DNA of 64,000 nt from Anaeramoeba flamelloides (lineage: Eukaryota > Metamonada > Anaeramoebidae). Within the stretch, counting starts at the first letter, position 1, and each line of letters begins with the position of its first letter. The notes under the pieces are model-generated. The model saw only the letters and a list, made by a program, of their open reading frames with translations, had not been told where the DNA came from and made no database searches. Of this stretch, positions 1-11,399 are shown one piece after another. The stretch covers positions 13,478,501 through 13,542,500 of the forward strand of contig JANTQA010000012.1 in assembly GCA_027625915.1 (NCBI GenBank), given 5' to 3'. The translations under genes and the position numbers were made by a program.

Positions 1-1017
1 ATATTTCAAATAAAAGTTGATGATTGAATCGCTGATCATTTCATTTGGATTCAAGGATTCAAGATCAAATTTATTAATTCTAACAACATCCATTTTTCGG
101 TTTCTCATTCCTTTCGGAGGGTAGCATAGAATGGTCGTATTTTGGATTTCATTTTTTTTTTTACTCTTTTTCAATTTTGTTTCAATGTTTGTTGATTTCT
201 CCATTTTTTGATTTTTTTCCTGGGTTTGTTTCCCTTTTTTTTTGCAATCGGTTGACAATGGTTGTGTTTGTTTTGCAATCTCATTTACTTTGAATCCTTC
301 CTTAAAAAGAGTTTTTTTAATTTTTTTCTTATTTGTTTGAATTGTTTCTTTCTCGGTTTGGTTATCCTTGCCCTTGTCCTTGTCCTTATCCGCACCTTTG
401 TCTTCTGAGTGTGTCAAGTCTATTATTTTGGTGTTGTTTTTTGGTGTTGTTTGTTTTGGGATTTGGCTTTCTTGGTGTCCCTTCATTTGGCCTTCATGAA
501 GAAATTTTGTGTCTTTGATATTTGTTGCCTTGTTTTTTTTGATTGTTTTTTCTCCAATGAATTCAATTTCATTTGCTTTTGGTGACTTTTTTGGAAATTC
601 TTTATTTTTTAATGTCGGTATTTGGGATTTTGTCAATTCTTGAATTAAATTAATCACGTGATCTTTTTTTTTGGTTGTACGTTGTTTTTTTTTAGTTTTT
701 TTTGTTTTGGTAATCGTGTGAATTTTGTCCTTAAGTTTGTTTTTTCTTTTTCTCATGTTTCTTTGTTTCCTTTGTGTAATTATTGTTATTTGATCGGGTA
801 AAGAAATGTTGCTGAAATACTCTTGAAATCGCATCAAATCATTTCGTTTTATCCGATCCCTTTTTTTCCGTGTTGTTTGTTTGGAGTCAACTTTGAAATT
901 CTTTTGTGTTTTTTGTATTTTGCTAATCTTATTGAAAAGAAAGTTTTGTCTTTTTTTAGAGATCTTTAAATAATTGGTTTCTCGTAACCCATTTTGACTT
1001 TTTGTTAGATTTTTCAT
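1..1017 (-). CDS. SENP6/7 (Ulp2)-like SUMO protease, N-terminal part, cut by window edge
   Basis: An uninterrupted minus-strand frame of 339 codons runs from an ATG at 1017 to base 1, with no stop on reading every triplet. Residues 1 to about 285 are very Lys/Asn/Gln-rich and probably disordered. The last 50 or so residues read ILCYPP, then DVVRINKFDLESL, then NPNEMISDSIINFYLKY. This is the start of the C48 cysteine-protease fold: family members have a YPPPP-type strand, a beta element, then an 'L-x-x-x-E-x-L-N-D-x-x-I-x-F-Y-L-K-Y' helix, and SENP6/SENP7 match best because of the tyrosine-proline strand. The expected role is cutting SUMO from proteins or trimming poly-SUMO chains in the nucleus. 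The catalytic His, Asp and Cys would lie beyond the left edge and cannot be checked. ISDS replaces the usual LND(V/T/E), so the fold is recognisable but divergent. Confidence 0.72.
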   Translation of the reverse strand, partial: MKNLTKSQNGLRETNYLKISKKRQNFLFNKISKIQKTQKNFKVDSKQTTRKKRDRIKRNDLMRFQEYFSNISLPDQITIITQRKQRNMRKRKNKLKDKIHTITKTKKTKKKQRTTKKKDHVINLIQELTKSQIPTLKNKEFPKKSPKANEIEFIGEKTIKKNKATNIKDTKFLHEGQMKGHQESQIPKQTTPKNNTKIIDLTHSEDKGADKDKDKGKDNQTEKETIQTNKKKIKKTLFKEGFKVNEIAKQTQPLSTDCKKKGKQTQEKNQKMEKSTNIETKLKKSKKKNEIQNTTILCYPPKGMRNRKMDVVRINKFDLESLNPNEMISDSIINFYLKY

Positions 1018-1689
1018 GAAAATGTGAAGATAAAAAATATAAATTTAACTTCAAACTGTTAATTTCTCCATTCTCATTCTTTTTTCATGTTAATTATTCT
1101 TTCAAAATTATTTATGAATGAATTGAAGAATGGTTTGGGACACGAATACCTGATTATGAACATTTAATTGTTGATGTTTTTCGTTTAGAGATGTTTGGAA
1201 TTTTGAAAAAATTTATTTAAAATTCATATAAATTTTTAACGTATATATTATTTTATTATTTTGACAAGTCTTTAATTGGAATATAGTTATTTTAAAACAG
1301 TTAAGAATTATTTTTTTAAAGAACCAACTCAAACCACTTCAATAGTAAAATCAAACTGTTCGTCCAATGATGTTTGTTGAAAAATAAATTGAACAACATT
1401 TTGGTGTTTTCTTAAAATTGTTTCAAAGGTAAAAGCTAAAATTAACTTTATGATTTCTTTTACTTTTCCATTTTTTTCTGGAAAGAGGTCTTCAATTTTT
1501 ATTACTTTAATTTTTAGATTAATAGAAATTTATAAATCGAAAACAAACATTTTTTTATATTTAATTCAATTTATTTATTGAAGAAAACAGTGATCAAAAT
1601 AATGCATGCCAAACAATTATAATAAGTGTTTCAAAATTTAATCCGTGCTTTTTTTTCTTCTTTTTCAAAGGCAACATCCAATTTACTAC

Positions 1690-2370
1690 CAAATAGTATA
1701 CCTAAGTTCAAATCAATTTTGAATGTAAATTCCTTGATATCTTCTGTAAATTTTACATTAGGAATACAATTTGTTTAAAGTTTGTTTGTAAGATTTACTC
1801 AGTCTCTTTTTGAAATTTTTTTTTTGAAGTCCAAAATTTATTCAAACTTTAATACTAAGTTTCCACCCTTGAGGGGGCTGAGTTATTGTGTTATTTCACT
1901 TTTGATTCTCACAAAAAATTTTCACATCGAAGAAATTGGACAAAAAAAAAAAACATTTTTTGCCATTTTTACCTTTTCACAAAGACAGTTTTTCTTTGTT
2001 TTTTTCAATGAAAAGGAAAATTGTAAATAACAAAAAAAATAATTGCAAAAAATTGCTTTTGGTGATTTTCAAGTGCATTTCAAATTTGAGAACATTTCAA
2101 ACTTTTAAAAGCAAATTTAAAAAATATGAAGAACAGCTCTAGAAAATAGTGTGAGTTCCGAAAGTTGAAATGGAAATTCTAAAATATTAAAATCAAAATT
2201 TAGCAGATTCTTTCCAAGGTAAAGATAGTGAAAATTGTTGGAATTGTGAAAATTTCTCATTTTTTCTAAAAGAATTTCACAGTGTGTAAAATGTACTGAG
2301 ATTAAAAAACTCTTCTAAGGGTGTTTTTATACATTATTTCATCGTTTTAAGAAGAAAACCTAGTCCTTAA
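1690..2370 (+). repeat. Dispersed repeat family D, copy 1
   Basis: This stretch is recognisably similar, in the same orientation and order, to 7790-8870. Shared blocks include the 'CCACCCTGA' / 'CCACCCTTGA' region followed by a TTATTGT-TATTTCAC block, a 'GAAGAAATTG' block, an 'AACATTTCAAACTT' block with 'TAAAAGCAA', and a late 'GTGAAAATTGTT-GAATT-TGAA' block. Identity looks moderate (about two thirds by eye), so this is an old repeat. No coding capacity is seen. Confidence 0.55.
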
Positions 2371-2412
2371 ATCAAAAAAATCTATAATCTACAATATTTT
2401 ATGAGAAAATGA

Positions 2413-2863
2413 TAACTGTTGAGAGAAAAAAGTTCGAAACAGAAAAATGGTTGGACACAATTTTTAATTGGGAATCTTGGTAAAATTGAAAATCAAATCC
2501 TATTGATAACTAGGTGACTTTTATATAAATCCAGGTTTAAAGGTGTTACAAGTTCATTAATCTGTTCTTTGTGTTGAATACTCATTTTTAAATGGTTGAT
2601 AACCAAAAGTAGATCATGCTATTTTAGCAAAAAACCAAGTTTTAGGAAAGTTTATTATTAATTCTGAAAATGGTAATTTTTAAACTTGCTTTAGATTATC
2701 AGAGATAAGGTTTTGAAAAAGTAGAATCACATTAATCGTTATTCTAATAAGTAAATTATTGTTATTTTCTTTAGTTATTTCACAAACGAAAGAAATTAAA
2801 AATCATTTTCAGTAATGTTCCCAATTAAAATTTGTATCCAACCATTTTTCTCTCAACAGTAAC
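2413..2863. mobile_element. Non-autonomous inverted-repeat element, family E, copy 1
   Basis: The left end reads AACTGTTGAGAGAAAAA, continues ATGGTTGGACACAA and then TTTTTAATTGGGAA. The right end at 2811-2863 is its reverse complement with few differences; the left arm carries about 17 extra bases. The arms are about 50-60 bp and the whole about 450 bp. The interior resembles that of the element at 45800-46297, for instance AAATCAAATCCT, then TTGAAAAAGT, then ATTCTAATAAGTAA in the same order, although the terminal sequences of the two copies differ. No protein is encoded. Confidence 0.7.
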
Positions 2864-3702
2864 TAAAATTTTTTAATGTTATTATCAAGAGCTGAAAAAT
2901 TTATAAGAAAATAGCTGTTATGTGAATTGTTTTTGTTTTTACATTTATAAAATAACAATTCTTTTCTGTAAATCCTACTTGAATAACTTTTTGAAAATAA
3001 CTTTAATTCAAGTAATAGAAGAGAAGAACTCCTTTGACCAAAGAGAATTCCTTAATTTGATGTAACTTCAAAATGGTTCAACACTGCTATCAAATTTAAA
3101 TTCTGTTCAATATTTTCATTTGATAACAATGATTCTAATATTAAAAAGATAAAAACAATTTTAGTTTCTTATTTTTTATGATCTTCTCAATTAATTATTC
3201 CGATTTTGAGAATGTTCTTTTTTATGTATTGACCAAAGGCTTAAAATTGATATATTTAGATTATATAACCAACAAATCATTTAGAACAATCAACCTTTAC
3301 TCAATTGTTTATATATTTATCTTTAAAATGGGAATATATTTTTCACTTTATTTCAATAATTTCAATTGATCAGAAAAATAAATATCTCGTTGAATTTTGG
3401 AAATTTCAGCATTTTAGGTTTGACAGTCAGTTTGGTTGAATGAAAGACACCATTTTGATGAATAAATTTAAGGATCAACAACCTGCTTCTTGACATCACT
3501 TTAATTTTTAAAAATAAATTTTTACTGTTAATTAAGACAAAAGCTTGAAAGATCAGAAAAAAAAAAAAGTAGAATTTACAAATTAAAGAATAAAAAATTG
3601 TTTTTATTGTTCCTGAGACATTCCTTTGTGTGATGAAATAAAATTACAAAAAAAATATTTACCATTTTCTAAAATCCATTTTGATTATTAATAATCAGTA
3701 GA

Positions 3703-4812
3703 ATGAATTTCTTAACTGAAAAACAAGAGTCACTGCTACAAAATGGCAGTGTCACACAAATCAAACGAATTTTAAACAAAAGAAATGTAAATTATAAGTC
3801 AAGGCGGGGAGAATGGACACCATTAATCTATTGTTGCTGGAAAAGAAGGGACAAGGAATTGTTGGATTTCCTTCTAAGTATTGGAGCTGATCCAAAATTG
3901 ACATCAAGCTCTGGGTGTACAGCGTTACACTATTTATGCGACGTTCCATATGAAGACAGCTCATTTGTTGAAACACTTATTTCAAAAGGGGCCAATGTTA
4001 ACCAAGCTAATACAATGAAATGGACACCCCTTCATTGTGCATGTGGCAGCCAGAACAAATTCCCAAACGCCGAAATTATAAAGATCCTAATCTCGAATGG
4101 TGCTGATCTCTCGTGCAAAACCGAATCAGGGTGGACTGCATTACATTTGATTTGTGAGCTACCGAAACCAAATGCTGAAATTGTCAAGGCTTTATTAGAA
4201 AATGGTGCAAACGTGAATGTTACAACGGAAGACGGCTGGTCTGTAGTTCATTTCTTAGCCGAGCCACGAGACGACCCTCGGAACAGAACAAGTACTTGTA
4301 AGGCTTTAAGGTTGGTTGTAAATCATGGAGCCAATGTTAACTTTTTAAATACAGACGGCTTTTCTGCGTTCCATTTACTATCTGTCCCAGAAAAAGGAAA
4401 AATTGATCTTGAAATACTGAGGAACTTAATAAATACAAAAGCCTCTCTAAACCTGCGGAAAAATGGGAAGAAAAACGGAGAGACTCCTTTATATTTGCTT
4501 TGCCATAATGAAACAATTGATTTTGATGCATGTAAATTGATGATCCGAAACGGTGCAGATCTTAATATCAAATGCAAAAACGGAAACACACCATTACATG
4601 GCTTGATGGAAACAATGACCAAAATAGATAGCCAGTGGATTGAATTTTTAATTGAAAATGGAGCTGATTTTGAGATTAAAAATGTTTGCCTCTTTTTTCT
4701 TCATATATTTGTCTTTTTTTGCTGATTTAAGAATCAAGTTACCCCAGTGAAAGTCCTTCAAAACCAAGTATTACCTTACTGTATAAAGGTGATCCTCATA
4801 CTCTCCAATTAA
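3703..4812 (+). CDS. Ankyrin-repeat protein, two exons
   Basis: Exon 1 (3703-4683) begins at an ATG and encodes about eight ankyrin repeats, visible as recurrent TPLH/TALH/TPLY motifs each followed by a helix pair and a GA(D/N)xN turn. A 48-nt GT-AG intron (4684-4731, GTTTGC to TTTAAG) joins exon 2 (4732-4812) in frame; across the junction the repeat reads ADFEIKN then NQVTPVKVLQNQ, as expected for an ankyrin turn. The predicted protein is 353 residues. No other domain is present, so this is a protein-binding repeat protein of unknown partner. The last 12 or so residues after VLQNQ look unlike ankyrin, so a further intron starting at GTATTA (4768) is possible. The body is richer in G+C than its flanks, as expected for coding DNA here. 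Repeat fold is certain, biological role unknown. Confidence 0.85.
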
Positions 4813-4977
4813 AACTCGAAAAATTTTATCTTTATTTGCCACATAAAAGTGATATAATCTCAATTGATTAATTGTTTTTAAATTCTGAATATTTCTTTTA
4901 GTTAGGATTCTAAATTCCCCATCGTATACCAATATATACCGACAAATACCTAAAAAATGAAATTACTGTCTATTTCA

Positions 4978-4998
4978 AAATAAAAAGATCAAAATTTT
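4978..4998 (+). repeat. Target-site duplication of the LINE (left copy)
   Basis: The 21 bases here, beginning AAATAAAAAGATC and ending AAAATTTT, recur without mismatch at 7459-7479. They flank the LINE exactly: its poly-A tail (a T-run on the plus strand from 4999) abuts this copy, and its truncated 5' end abuts the other. Confidence 0.85.
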
Positions 4999-7458
4999 TT
5001 TTTTTTTTTTTATTTTTGAAGAGAGAAAATTGCTTTTCTCCTGTGTGCCCTAATTTCTAAACTTTTTTTTAGAAATTTTGTTAAAGAATCACAAATTTTA
5101 TTATCACTTACTAATGATAATATATATGATGAATTCTTTTTTTATTAATAATATCTCTGATATTATTAATTTTTTTATTTTTTTCAAAAAATTCAGATAT
5201 CCAGATTTTTTCGATTTATTTTATAGGCCGGACAGTCCCATAAAAAATGATCGAAATCTTCAATGATATCAATATTTAACTTTTCTTTACATAAATCACA
5301 ATTTTTATTTTTATTTTTACTTGTTACATAAGAGTACCTATTTAAACAATTAGTAAAATTTCGAAATTTTAGAATTGTTTTTGAAGCTTTCCAGTTTAAA
5401 TATTTTTGTTGTTTGAAATTGCAATTTTGTTGTTTTATAATTTTTAGATATTGTTGAACTTTCCAACTAGGTGAATTTTCCAATTCGGTTAATCGAAAAA
5501 CTTTTAATTCTAAATCTAATAATTTTAATCCCTTAGTGTACCAATTAATATTTTCATTTTCCAATTTTCGAAAATTTAGTATTGTTTTTTAATTTTTTTT
5601 AAATTTAAGAAATCTAATTTTTCTATCAATTTATATTTTCTTCGGTATATTTTTAATCTAGCGAGATCAATTTTTGCTTCAGTTTTATAAATTAATCAGG
5701 GTGAATGGATATTAATTTGTAAGAAATTTGTGACTGATTTATTGATAAATCTATCAATTCTTTCAAAATCATTTTGTTTCAAGTCAAATATTTCAAGAGC
5801 ATAATAAAGTTGACTTAAAATGAGAGCTTTGAAAGAAGTTATTTTGACTCCATTGTTGAGTTTATTTTGTTGAAACAATCGATTAAGTGTTTCCAAGGAC
5901 TTTTCTACTTTTTTTGAAATTATATTCAAGATGTGTGTTTTTTTCTAACCAAATCCCAAGATAAAAAATATCTTTTAATTCTTTTTTTATATTTGGTTTT
6001 TTTTATTATGTGGGTTCATCCCGAATCTTTTTATTATTTCAAAAATCCTTTCTAAATTAATTTTTAGAGAGATTAATCGCCCTTTCATAATAAGAATAAG
6101 ATCATCTGCATACATTTGAACATGAAAAGCTAAAGTTTTTAACTTTTCTAGTAGGAAATGAGATATAAATGCTAAGAGAATTGGTGATAAGGGATCTCCT
6201 TGATAAACTCCAATTCCTTCTTTTTTGTAATATCTCAAGAGCCAATTTTTAATTGTTTCATTTTTGATAAATTTTTTAATAGATTGATATATTAACGAGT
6301 GTTGTATAGAGCCAAAACATTTTTGTATGTCTATAGTAACTACAAAGTATTCTGTATTTTTATTTTTATTTTTTATTTTTTTAAATTTTCTTAATAAATT
6401 TAAAACAGCAATTCTTGTTCCAAAATATTTTTTAAATCCAAATTGTTTTTTTGAAATCAAGTCCCATGAGTCTTGAATTCCAATGTAATTTAATTTTTAA
6501 AAAAATCTTGGAAGAGATTGATTTATAGAGATAGGTCGATAATTTAATGGTTCGCCTTCATACCCCGATTTATGAATAAATAATAAATTTCTTTTTTTAA
6601 TAAAATTTATACTTTTTTCAGTTTCGTCTGTTATCCAATTTAAAAAAATATTTTGAACTGTTTTAATAAAATAATTATAATTTAATAAATATTGAATTGG
6701 TTGGTTTTTTATAAACTTATAATGATTTATTTTGTCAAATTCTTTAACTGATTTATTTTTTTGAAATTTGATTATTTCTTTAATTTTATCTTGATCAAAA
6801 ATTTCCTTTATGTCTATTGGATTTAATGAATTTTTATTAATTTTAAATTTTTTAATATAATTAATTATATTTGTATTAGGTTTTTGACTTATTGATTTTA
6901 CAAAATCGTTATACACTGTGAATATTGTTTCATTATTTAAAAACATTTTTGTAGAAGTTTCTCTTATTTTATTTAATGTTTTGCAAAAGTTTTTATTTTT
7001 ATTATATTCTTCATTTATGTAATTAAGTAATTTTAAGTAATTTAATTCATTAATTTTTTTGATTTTATGTAAAGTTTCATTTTTATCACACAATTTATAA
7101 AGTAAATTATTAATTTTTAATTTATCGGGTTTGATAACAAATACTATTCTTTCTTTCTGTTTATATTTTTTTTAAATAAAATAAAATTATCTTCATTTAA
7201 ATTAAAATTCTGTCGAGAAAAGAATTGGAGAAAGTCTTCTTGAAAGGTTGGAATATCTTTAATTTTATAGATATCATTGATTTCCCAATTTGAGTTTATT
7301 TCAAATTTATTCATAATTGTATTATGATCACTAATAAAATTTTTGATAGTCTTTGATTTATTGAGTTTTAAATTATTAAAATTTGTTAAAAAATAATTCA
7401 AATTGTTTGGTTTTCTACTTGGTTTATTATTAAGAAATATTTTAAAATTAAATTTTTC
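4999..7458 (-). mobile_element. 5'-truncated, broken LINE (non-LTR retrotransposon)
   Basis: In minus orientation the frames read, in order: an SDHN motif typical of the end of an APE-type endonuclease (about 7330); YRPISI at about 6530; D-I-Q-K-C-F at about 6325; GVYQGDPLSP at about 6200; YADD at about 6105; an LGIWLEKN block at about 5950; and a C-terminal Cys-x2-Cys...His-x4-Cys knuckle (CDLC, then HFLWDC) at about 5240-5300. This is a LINE reverse transcriptase with a terminal zinc knuckle. The element ends in a poly-A tail and is flanked by a perfect 21-bp duplication. It lacks most of the endonuclease, so it was truncated on insertion. The frame is broken: a slip at an AGAA repeat near 7140, an in-frame TAA at 6497-6499, and frame changes near 5990 and 5700-5560. 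It is not active. Confidence 0.9.
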
Positions 7459-7789
7459 AAATAAAAAGATCAAAATTTTCCACTTAGCTTTACAAAAAAA
7501 TCACCAACCCAAGAATAAAAAAAAAATCATTAAAAGTTCCAAATTCTAAAATACAGGAAATTAATAATTTAAGTTTCTTTCAAGATTATGAAAAATTTGA
7601 AAGGTTTACTAGGATTTGTAAAACCTTTTTTTTTTTGGAAAGCTGAATGAAAATTTTGCCCAATTTATTTTGAAACAAATAGCAAATAAATAGAGATTAT
7701 AAATTACAAATAACTTTTTTGAAAAGCCTCTTTTTGTAAAAAAGAATACCAAAAAGGATTTTAATAATTTTTCCTCATTTATTAGGCAA

Positions 7790-8870
7790 ATAGTAGTATT
7801 TCAAGTTTTGAGAATATTTTTTTTTGTAAATTAACCGTTTGAAACTACCCCATACATCTTCACAAAATCAATTAGAAATGAGTTTTTTAAAAATTATATA
7901 TCCTATTCAGTGTTCTCTAAGTTGAAATTTTCGTTTTGTACTATTTGGTTTTAACAGTACAAGTATTTCAAATTTAAGGACTATTTTCCCACCCTGAATG
8001 TTGACAGTTATTGTTATATTTTCACTCACCTTGCAAAAAGAATTTTCATTCTGAAGAAATTGACAAAAAAATTACTAATTTTCAAAGTTAAAAACAACAT
8101 ACACAAGTGTAAATATGGAATGTTGCAAAAAATAGAGATTTTACAATTTTCCAGATAAATAAAGATTTTCATGCATTTATCCAAATTTTGGTCAAAGTAA
8201 ATATAATATCTGATTATATTAATAGACTAAAAATCATTTTAATCAAAAAATAGTTTGGTAAATACCAATCTTAATATGAAAAATGATTTTTTTAAACAAA
8301 GTATTGGTATTTACCAAACGATTTTATATTGAAATCCATTCTAGCTCCAAAACCAAAAACTTGTATTACGTTTACTATAACCAAAAATTATATAAATGCA
8401 TGGAATCCATTATTTATCTGGAAAATTGTAAAATCTCTATTTTTTACAACATTTCATATTTAAACTTATGATATACATAACAATGAAAAAAAAAAAACCA
8501 GATCGTTATATTAAAATTTAAAAAAAAAAACCATTTTCAGGTATTTTCAAGTACATGATAAGATTTGAAAACATTTCAAACTTGTAAAAGCAACGACAGA
8601 TATTATTTAGAACAGAGTGGGTAATTATTTTGTGTTTATAGATTTGAAATGGAAATAATGAAATTTAAAAAATTAAATATTGACAATATCAAAGAAAGAC
8701 CAAAATTGTGAAAATTGTTTGAATTATGAATATTTCTCATTTTCTGTAATAAGAAATTCCCAGTGGAAAAATTTAATTGGTATTAAATAACTGTTTCACA
8801 GGTGCTTTTATCAACAATTTCGGTATTTTTATCTGAAAATATAGTTCCTAAGTTGGATAAAATTTGAAAT
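7790..8870 (+). repeat. Dispersed repeat family D, copy 2 (interrupted)
   Basis: Same-orientation relative of 1690-2370. The homology is interrupted at about 8098-8475 by a foldback element that is absent from copy 1. Removing that insertion restores collinearity: the AAATTGACAAAAAAATTA block lies before it and the TTTTCAAGTACAT / AACATTTCAAACTT block after it. This fixes the relative age: repeat D is older than the foldback. Confidence 0.55.
8098..8475. mobile_element. Foldback element, family A, copy 1
   Basis: The two halves are inverted copies over almost their whole length. The left arm starts ACACAAGTGTAAATATGGAA and runs through AATAGAGATTTTACAATTTT and AGATAAATAA; the right half ends with the reverse complement (TTATTTATCTGG, AATCTCTATTTTTTACAAC, ATATTTAAACTTATG). 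Centre at about 8285, arms about 185 bp. The same sequence recurs at 17554-17931 inside a DPP3 intron. No open frame of note; a short frame at 8283-8471 is simply the right arm. Confidence 0.85.
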
Positions 8871-9365
8871 CATTAACGTTTCTCCTTTCTGAAAAAGTTT
8901 CCATGAGTACGGATTATTAGTTCACAAAACTTATGGATGAAAAAGGGAATAAATAAATAGAGGACATGGATTATAACATATTACCTTGAAAATTTTATTC
9001 ATAAAAGAAAAATTGTGAATATGAAGCGAAAATTTTTTCCATTGTTCATTCAAATAAAAGTAATGTGATAATAGAGATTTTTTCAAGGTTATAATTTAGA
9101 CAAGAAATAAAGTAAAACATTAAATTTTCCCAATTACAAAAGAGTCATGTTAGTAGAAGAAATTTTCTATAATTCAAAAAAAAAAAAATATTTTTAAAAA
9201 TATTTTGTTTTGAATAAATATAAAAATCTTTATTTTTTTATATATTGTTAATAATTTAATCTACTAGTGATATAATAAGTTCTATATTAGAGATCATTTC
9301 CAACAATCACTTTTTAAAAAACTTTTCAATTCTAAAATTATTTTTTAGTAAAAAAATTTATATTA

Positions 9366-9531
9366 AAGGACCAATCTTTATTAAATTTTTTTACCTAAAT
9401 TTAATAGAGATTGAGAAAATTTTTACCTATTACTTAGATTTGAAAACCCATGTTTATTTTCATATTAAACATATTTCTAGATAAGGAATTCTTATTTAGA
9501 AATATGACAAAAAATAATCGAGACAAGTCCC
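9366..9531 (-). mobile_element. Short inverted-repeat element, family C, copy 1
   Basis: About 165 bp, in reverse orientation to the copies at 18063-18240 and 39670-39844. Hallmarks are an end reading GGACCAATCTTTATTAAA, then TACCTAAATTTAATAGAGAT, a middle with ATATTTCTAGATAAGGAATT, and the opposite end GACAAGTCCCT. Noncoding and MITE-like. Confidence 0.7.
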
Positions 9532-11399
9532 TAAGAAATATTTTGAAAATAGGAGTTGTCAAATTTGCAAAATAATTTAAAAATCAGTTTAATCATCAAT
9601 TTTGAAACACAATTTATTAAAATTAGGATTTGGAAAAAAAAATTATAACAGGATTTGAAGATTCTACTATTTTTTTTTTATTTTTTTTCAGAAAAATCTC
9701 CCATCTTGATATAAAATTCAATAATTTATCATTACTTTATCAAAATAATTATACCCTTTCTTTTCTCTTTTTTTTATTATTCCCACTCTTTTCTTTAATT
9801 CTGGTATTAATAGGACGTAAGATTTCGTTTTTGGATTGACTATATTTGGATAATTCCACCTATATTATTATCATTTTTTATTAATATATATTATTTTCAA
9901 GTTTTAATATCTATAATAAAATACTTTTAAATTAAAAAGCGTTTTCTTTATAATATAAATACCCATATCATAGCCAAGTAAAACCCTTCGAAGTATCAAC
10001 GTTCAATTTTTGATATATAAAAACAATAATAATTTATTTATTAAAAAATATTTAATTCAACTGACAATTCATGAAATATTACCAACTCTTTATTATTTGT
10101 ATGTTCAATAGATAAAAAAAAATTAAAATGTACCTAAAATTTAAAAAAAAGGAAAAATAAAATAAAATAATAATAGTCATAATTAATCTGTGTAAATCAT
10201 TGTCGAATAATCGCTTCAAAAAACATTTATATCTTTAAAATAGCATAGACAGTAAATATAAGTTGAACAATGGTTAAAAAGTATAAAGAAATTTTATTTT
10301 AATATTTCTATTTAAAAGAAACCTTTGTAATTTACTATCAATTCTTTGTAATATTTTTCACCCTAAAAAATATTTTTTTGAGATCACAAAAAAACAGATT
10401 TAATCAGAAAACAAACAAAAAAAGAAACAAATAAAAATGATAAAAAAAATAGAAAAAGACGATAACTTAATTTTTTATTTAATTCATTGGGGTGTGATAA
10501 AAGAAAAAATATCAAAATAAATTACACGTTATATAAAAATAGAGTAAATACCCGAATATATATTTATATAATAAAATAATCTCATTTAGATCACAAAATA
10601 AAATATTATTGGATACCAGTAGTTTTTTTTATTTAAGAAATAAATATAAAATATTATTAACTTCAAAAAAATTGCCATTATTATTATTATTATTATTATT
10701 TTTTATGAATATATAGATTTTCTAAATTCTTATTTTGATTAGAATATCTATTAATTTTCAAATAAACAACAAGAATTTTTTTGAAAACAAACTAACAATA
10801 ATTTTTGGTTGAATTAAAAAACCAATAGTTTTTCCAACAAAAACTAAATGTAAAGAAAAAATTGTTGAATTTAGGGTGTTTTTTTTATCTAGAAAATCAC
10901 ATGATTTTCAGAATAATACAGAAAATTTCACAAAAAAAATAGACATACTACTTTATATGATATACTATATAGTAATTTATGGAAGTACTAACAATTGATT
11001 TTTTTTTTTTTTTCAAATTGAAAAATACTGATGTGTACTTTCTTTCAATAATTTTAACATGGGTATAAACATTAGACATTAGTTTAATATAAAAAATAAA
11101 CTAAAATATATTTAATTTTTGAAATTAAATTAATTTACTGCATAACAATAATGAATAAATAAAATAAATAAAAATAAAACTTTATCAAAGTAAAACCAAT
11201 TTTCAATACAAAAATACTTCACATTTCCTTATTGATCCACTCTTGACTTTACCGTTCTCTTTAACATTTTGTATATATTTTAATGATTTTCAATTTTTGT
11301 ATCATCGGGGAATATGATTGATAAAACAATATTTTAATCATCATAAAATTGAAAATATTTTAGTAAACCCCATTTCTCTCGAAGTGTCCCCAACCAAAA

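Larger units (their letters stand above)
1018..3702. other. Intergenic, AT-rich, holds two repeat elements
   Basis: No convincing gene. Short open frames at 1782-2142 and 3178-3369 are Phe/Lys/Asn-rich with no domain signal. The stretch contains an older dispersed repeat (about 1690-2370) and a terminal-inverted-repeat element (2413-2863), listed separately. The rest is T- and A-run-rich DNA in which I see nothing else. Confidence 0.6.
7480..11399. other. Intergenic, repeat-bearing, no gene seen
   Basis: Contains dispersed repeat D copy 2, a foldback element nested within it, and inverted-repeat element C copy 1, all listed separately. From about 9600 to 11390 the DNA is extremely A+T-rich with an ATT microsatellite near 10678-10702. 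Short frames at 8283 and 9630 are low-complexity or lie in repeats. I see no coding signal. Confidence 0.6.

Noticed and set aside
1782-2142. Two overlapping frames of 68-82 codons
   Set aside because: Low-complexity Phe/Lys, inside dispersed repeat D; no domain and not conserved as frames in copy 2.
4999-7458. Reverse transcriptase as part of a retrovirus-like or LTR element
   Set aside because: Poly-A tail, APE-type SDHN motif, zinc-knuckle C-terminus and variable-length target duplication all indicate a LINE; no long terminal repeats, protease or integrase are seen.
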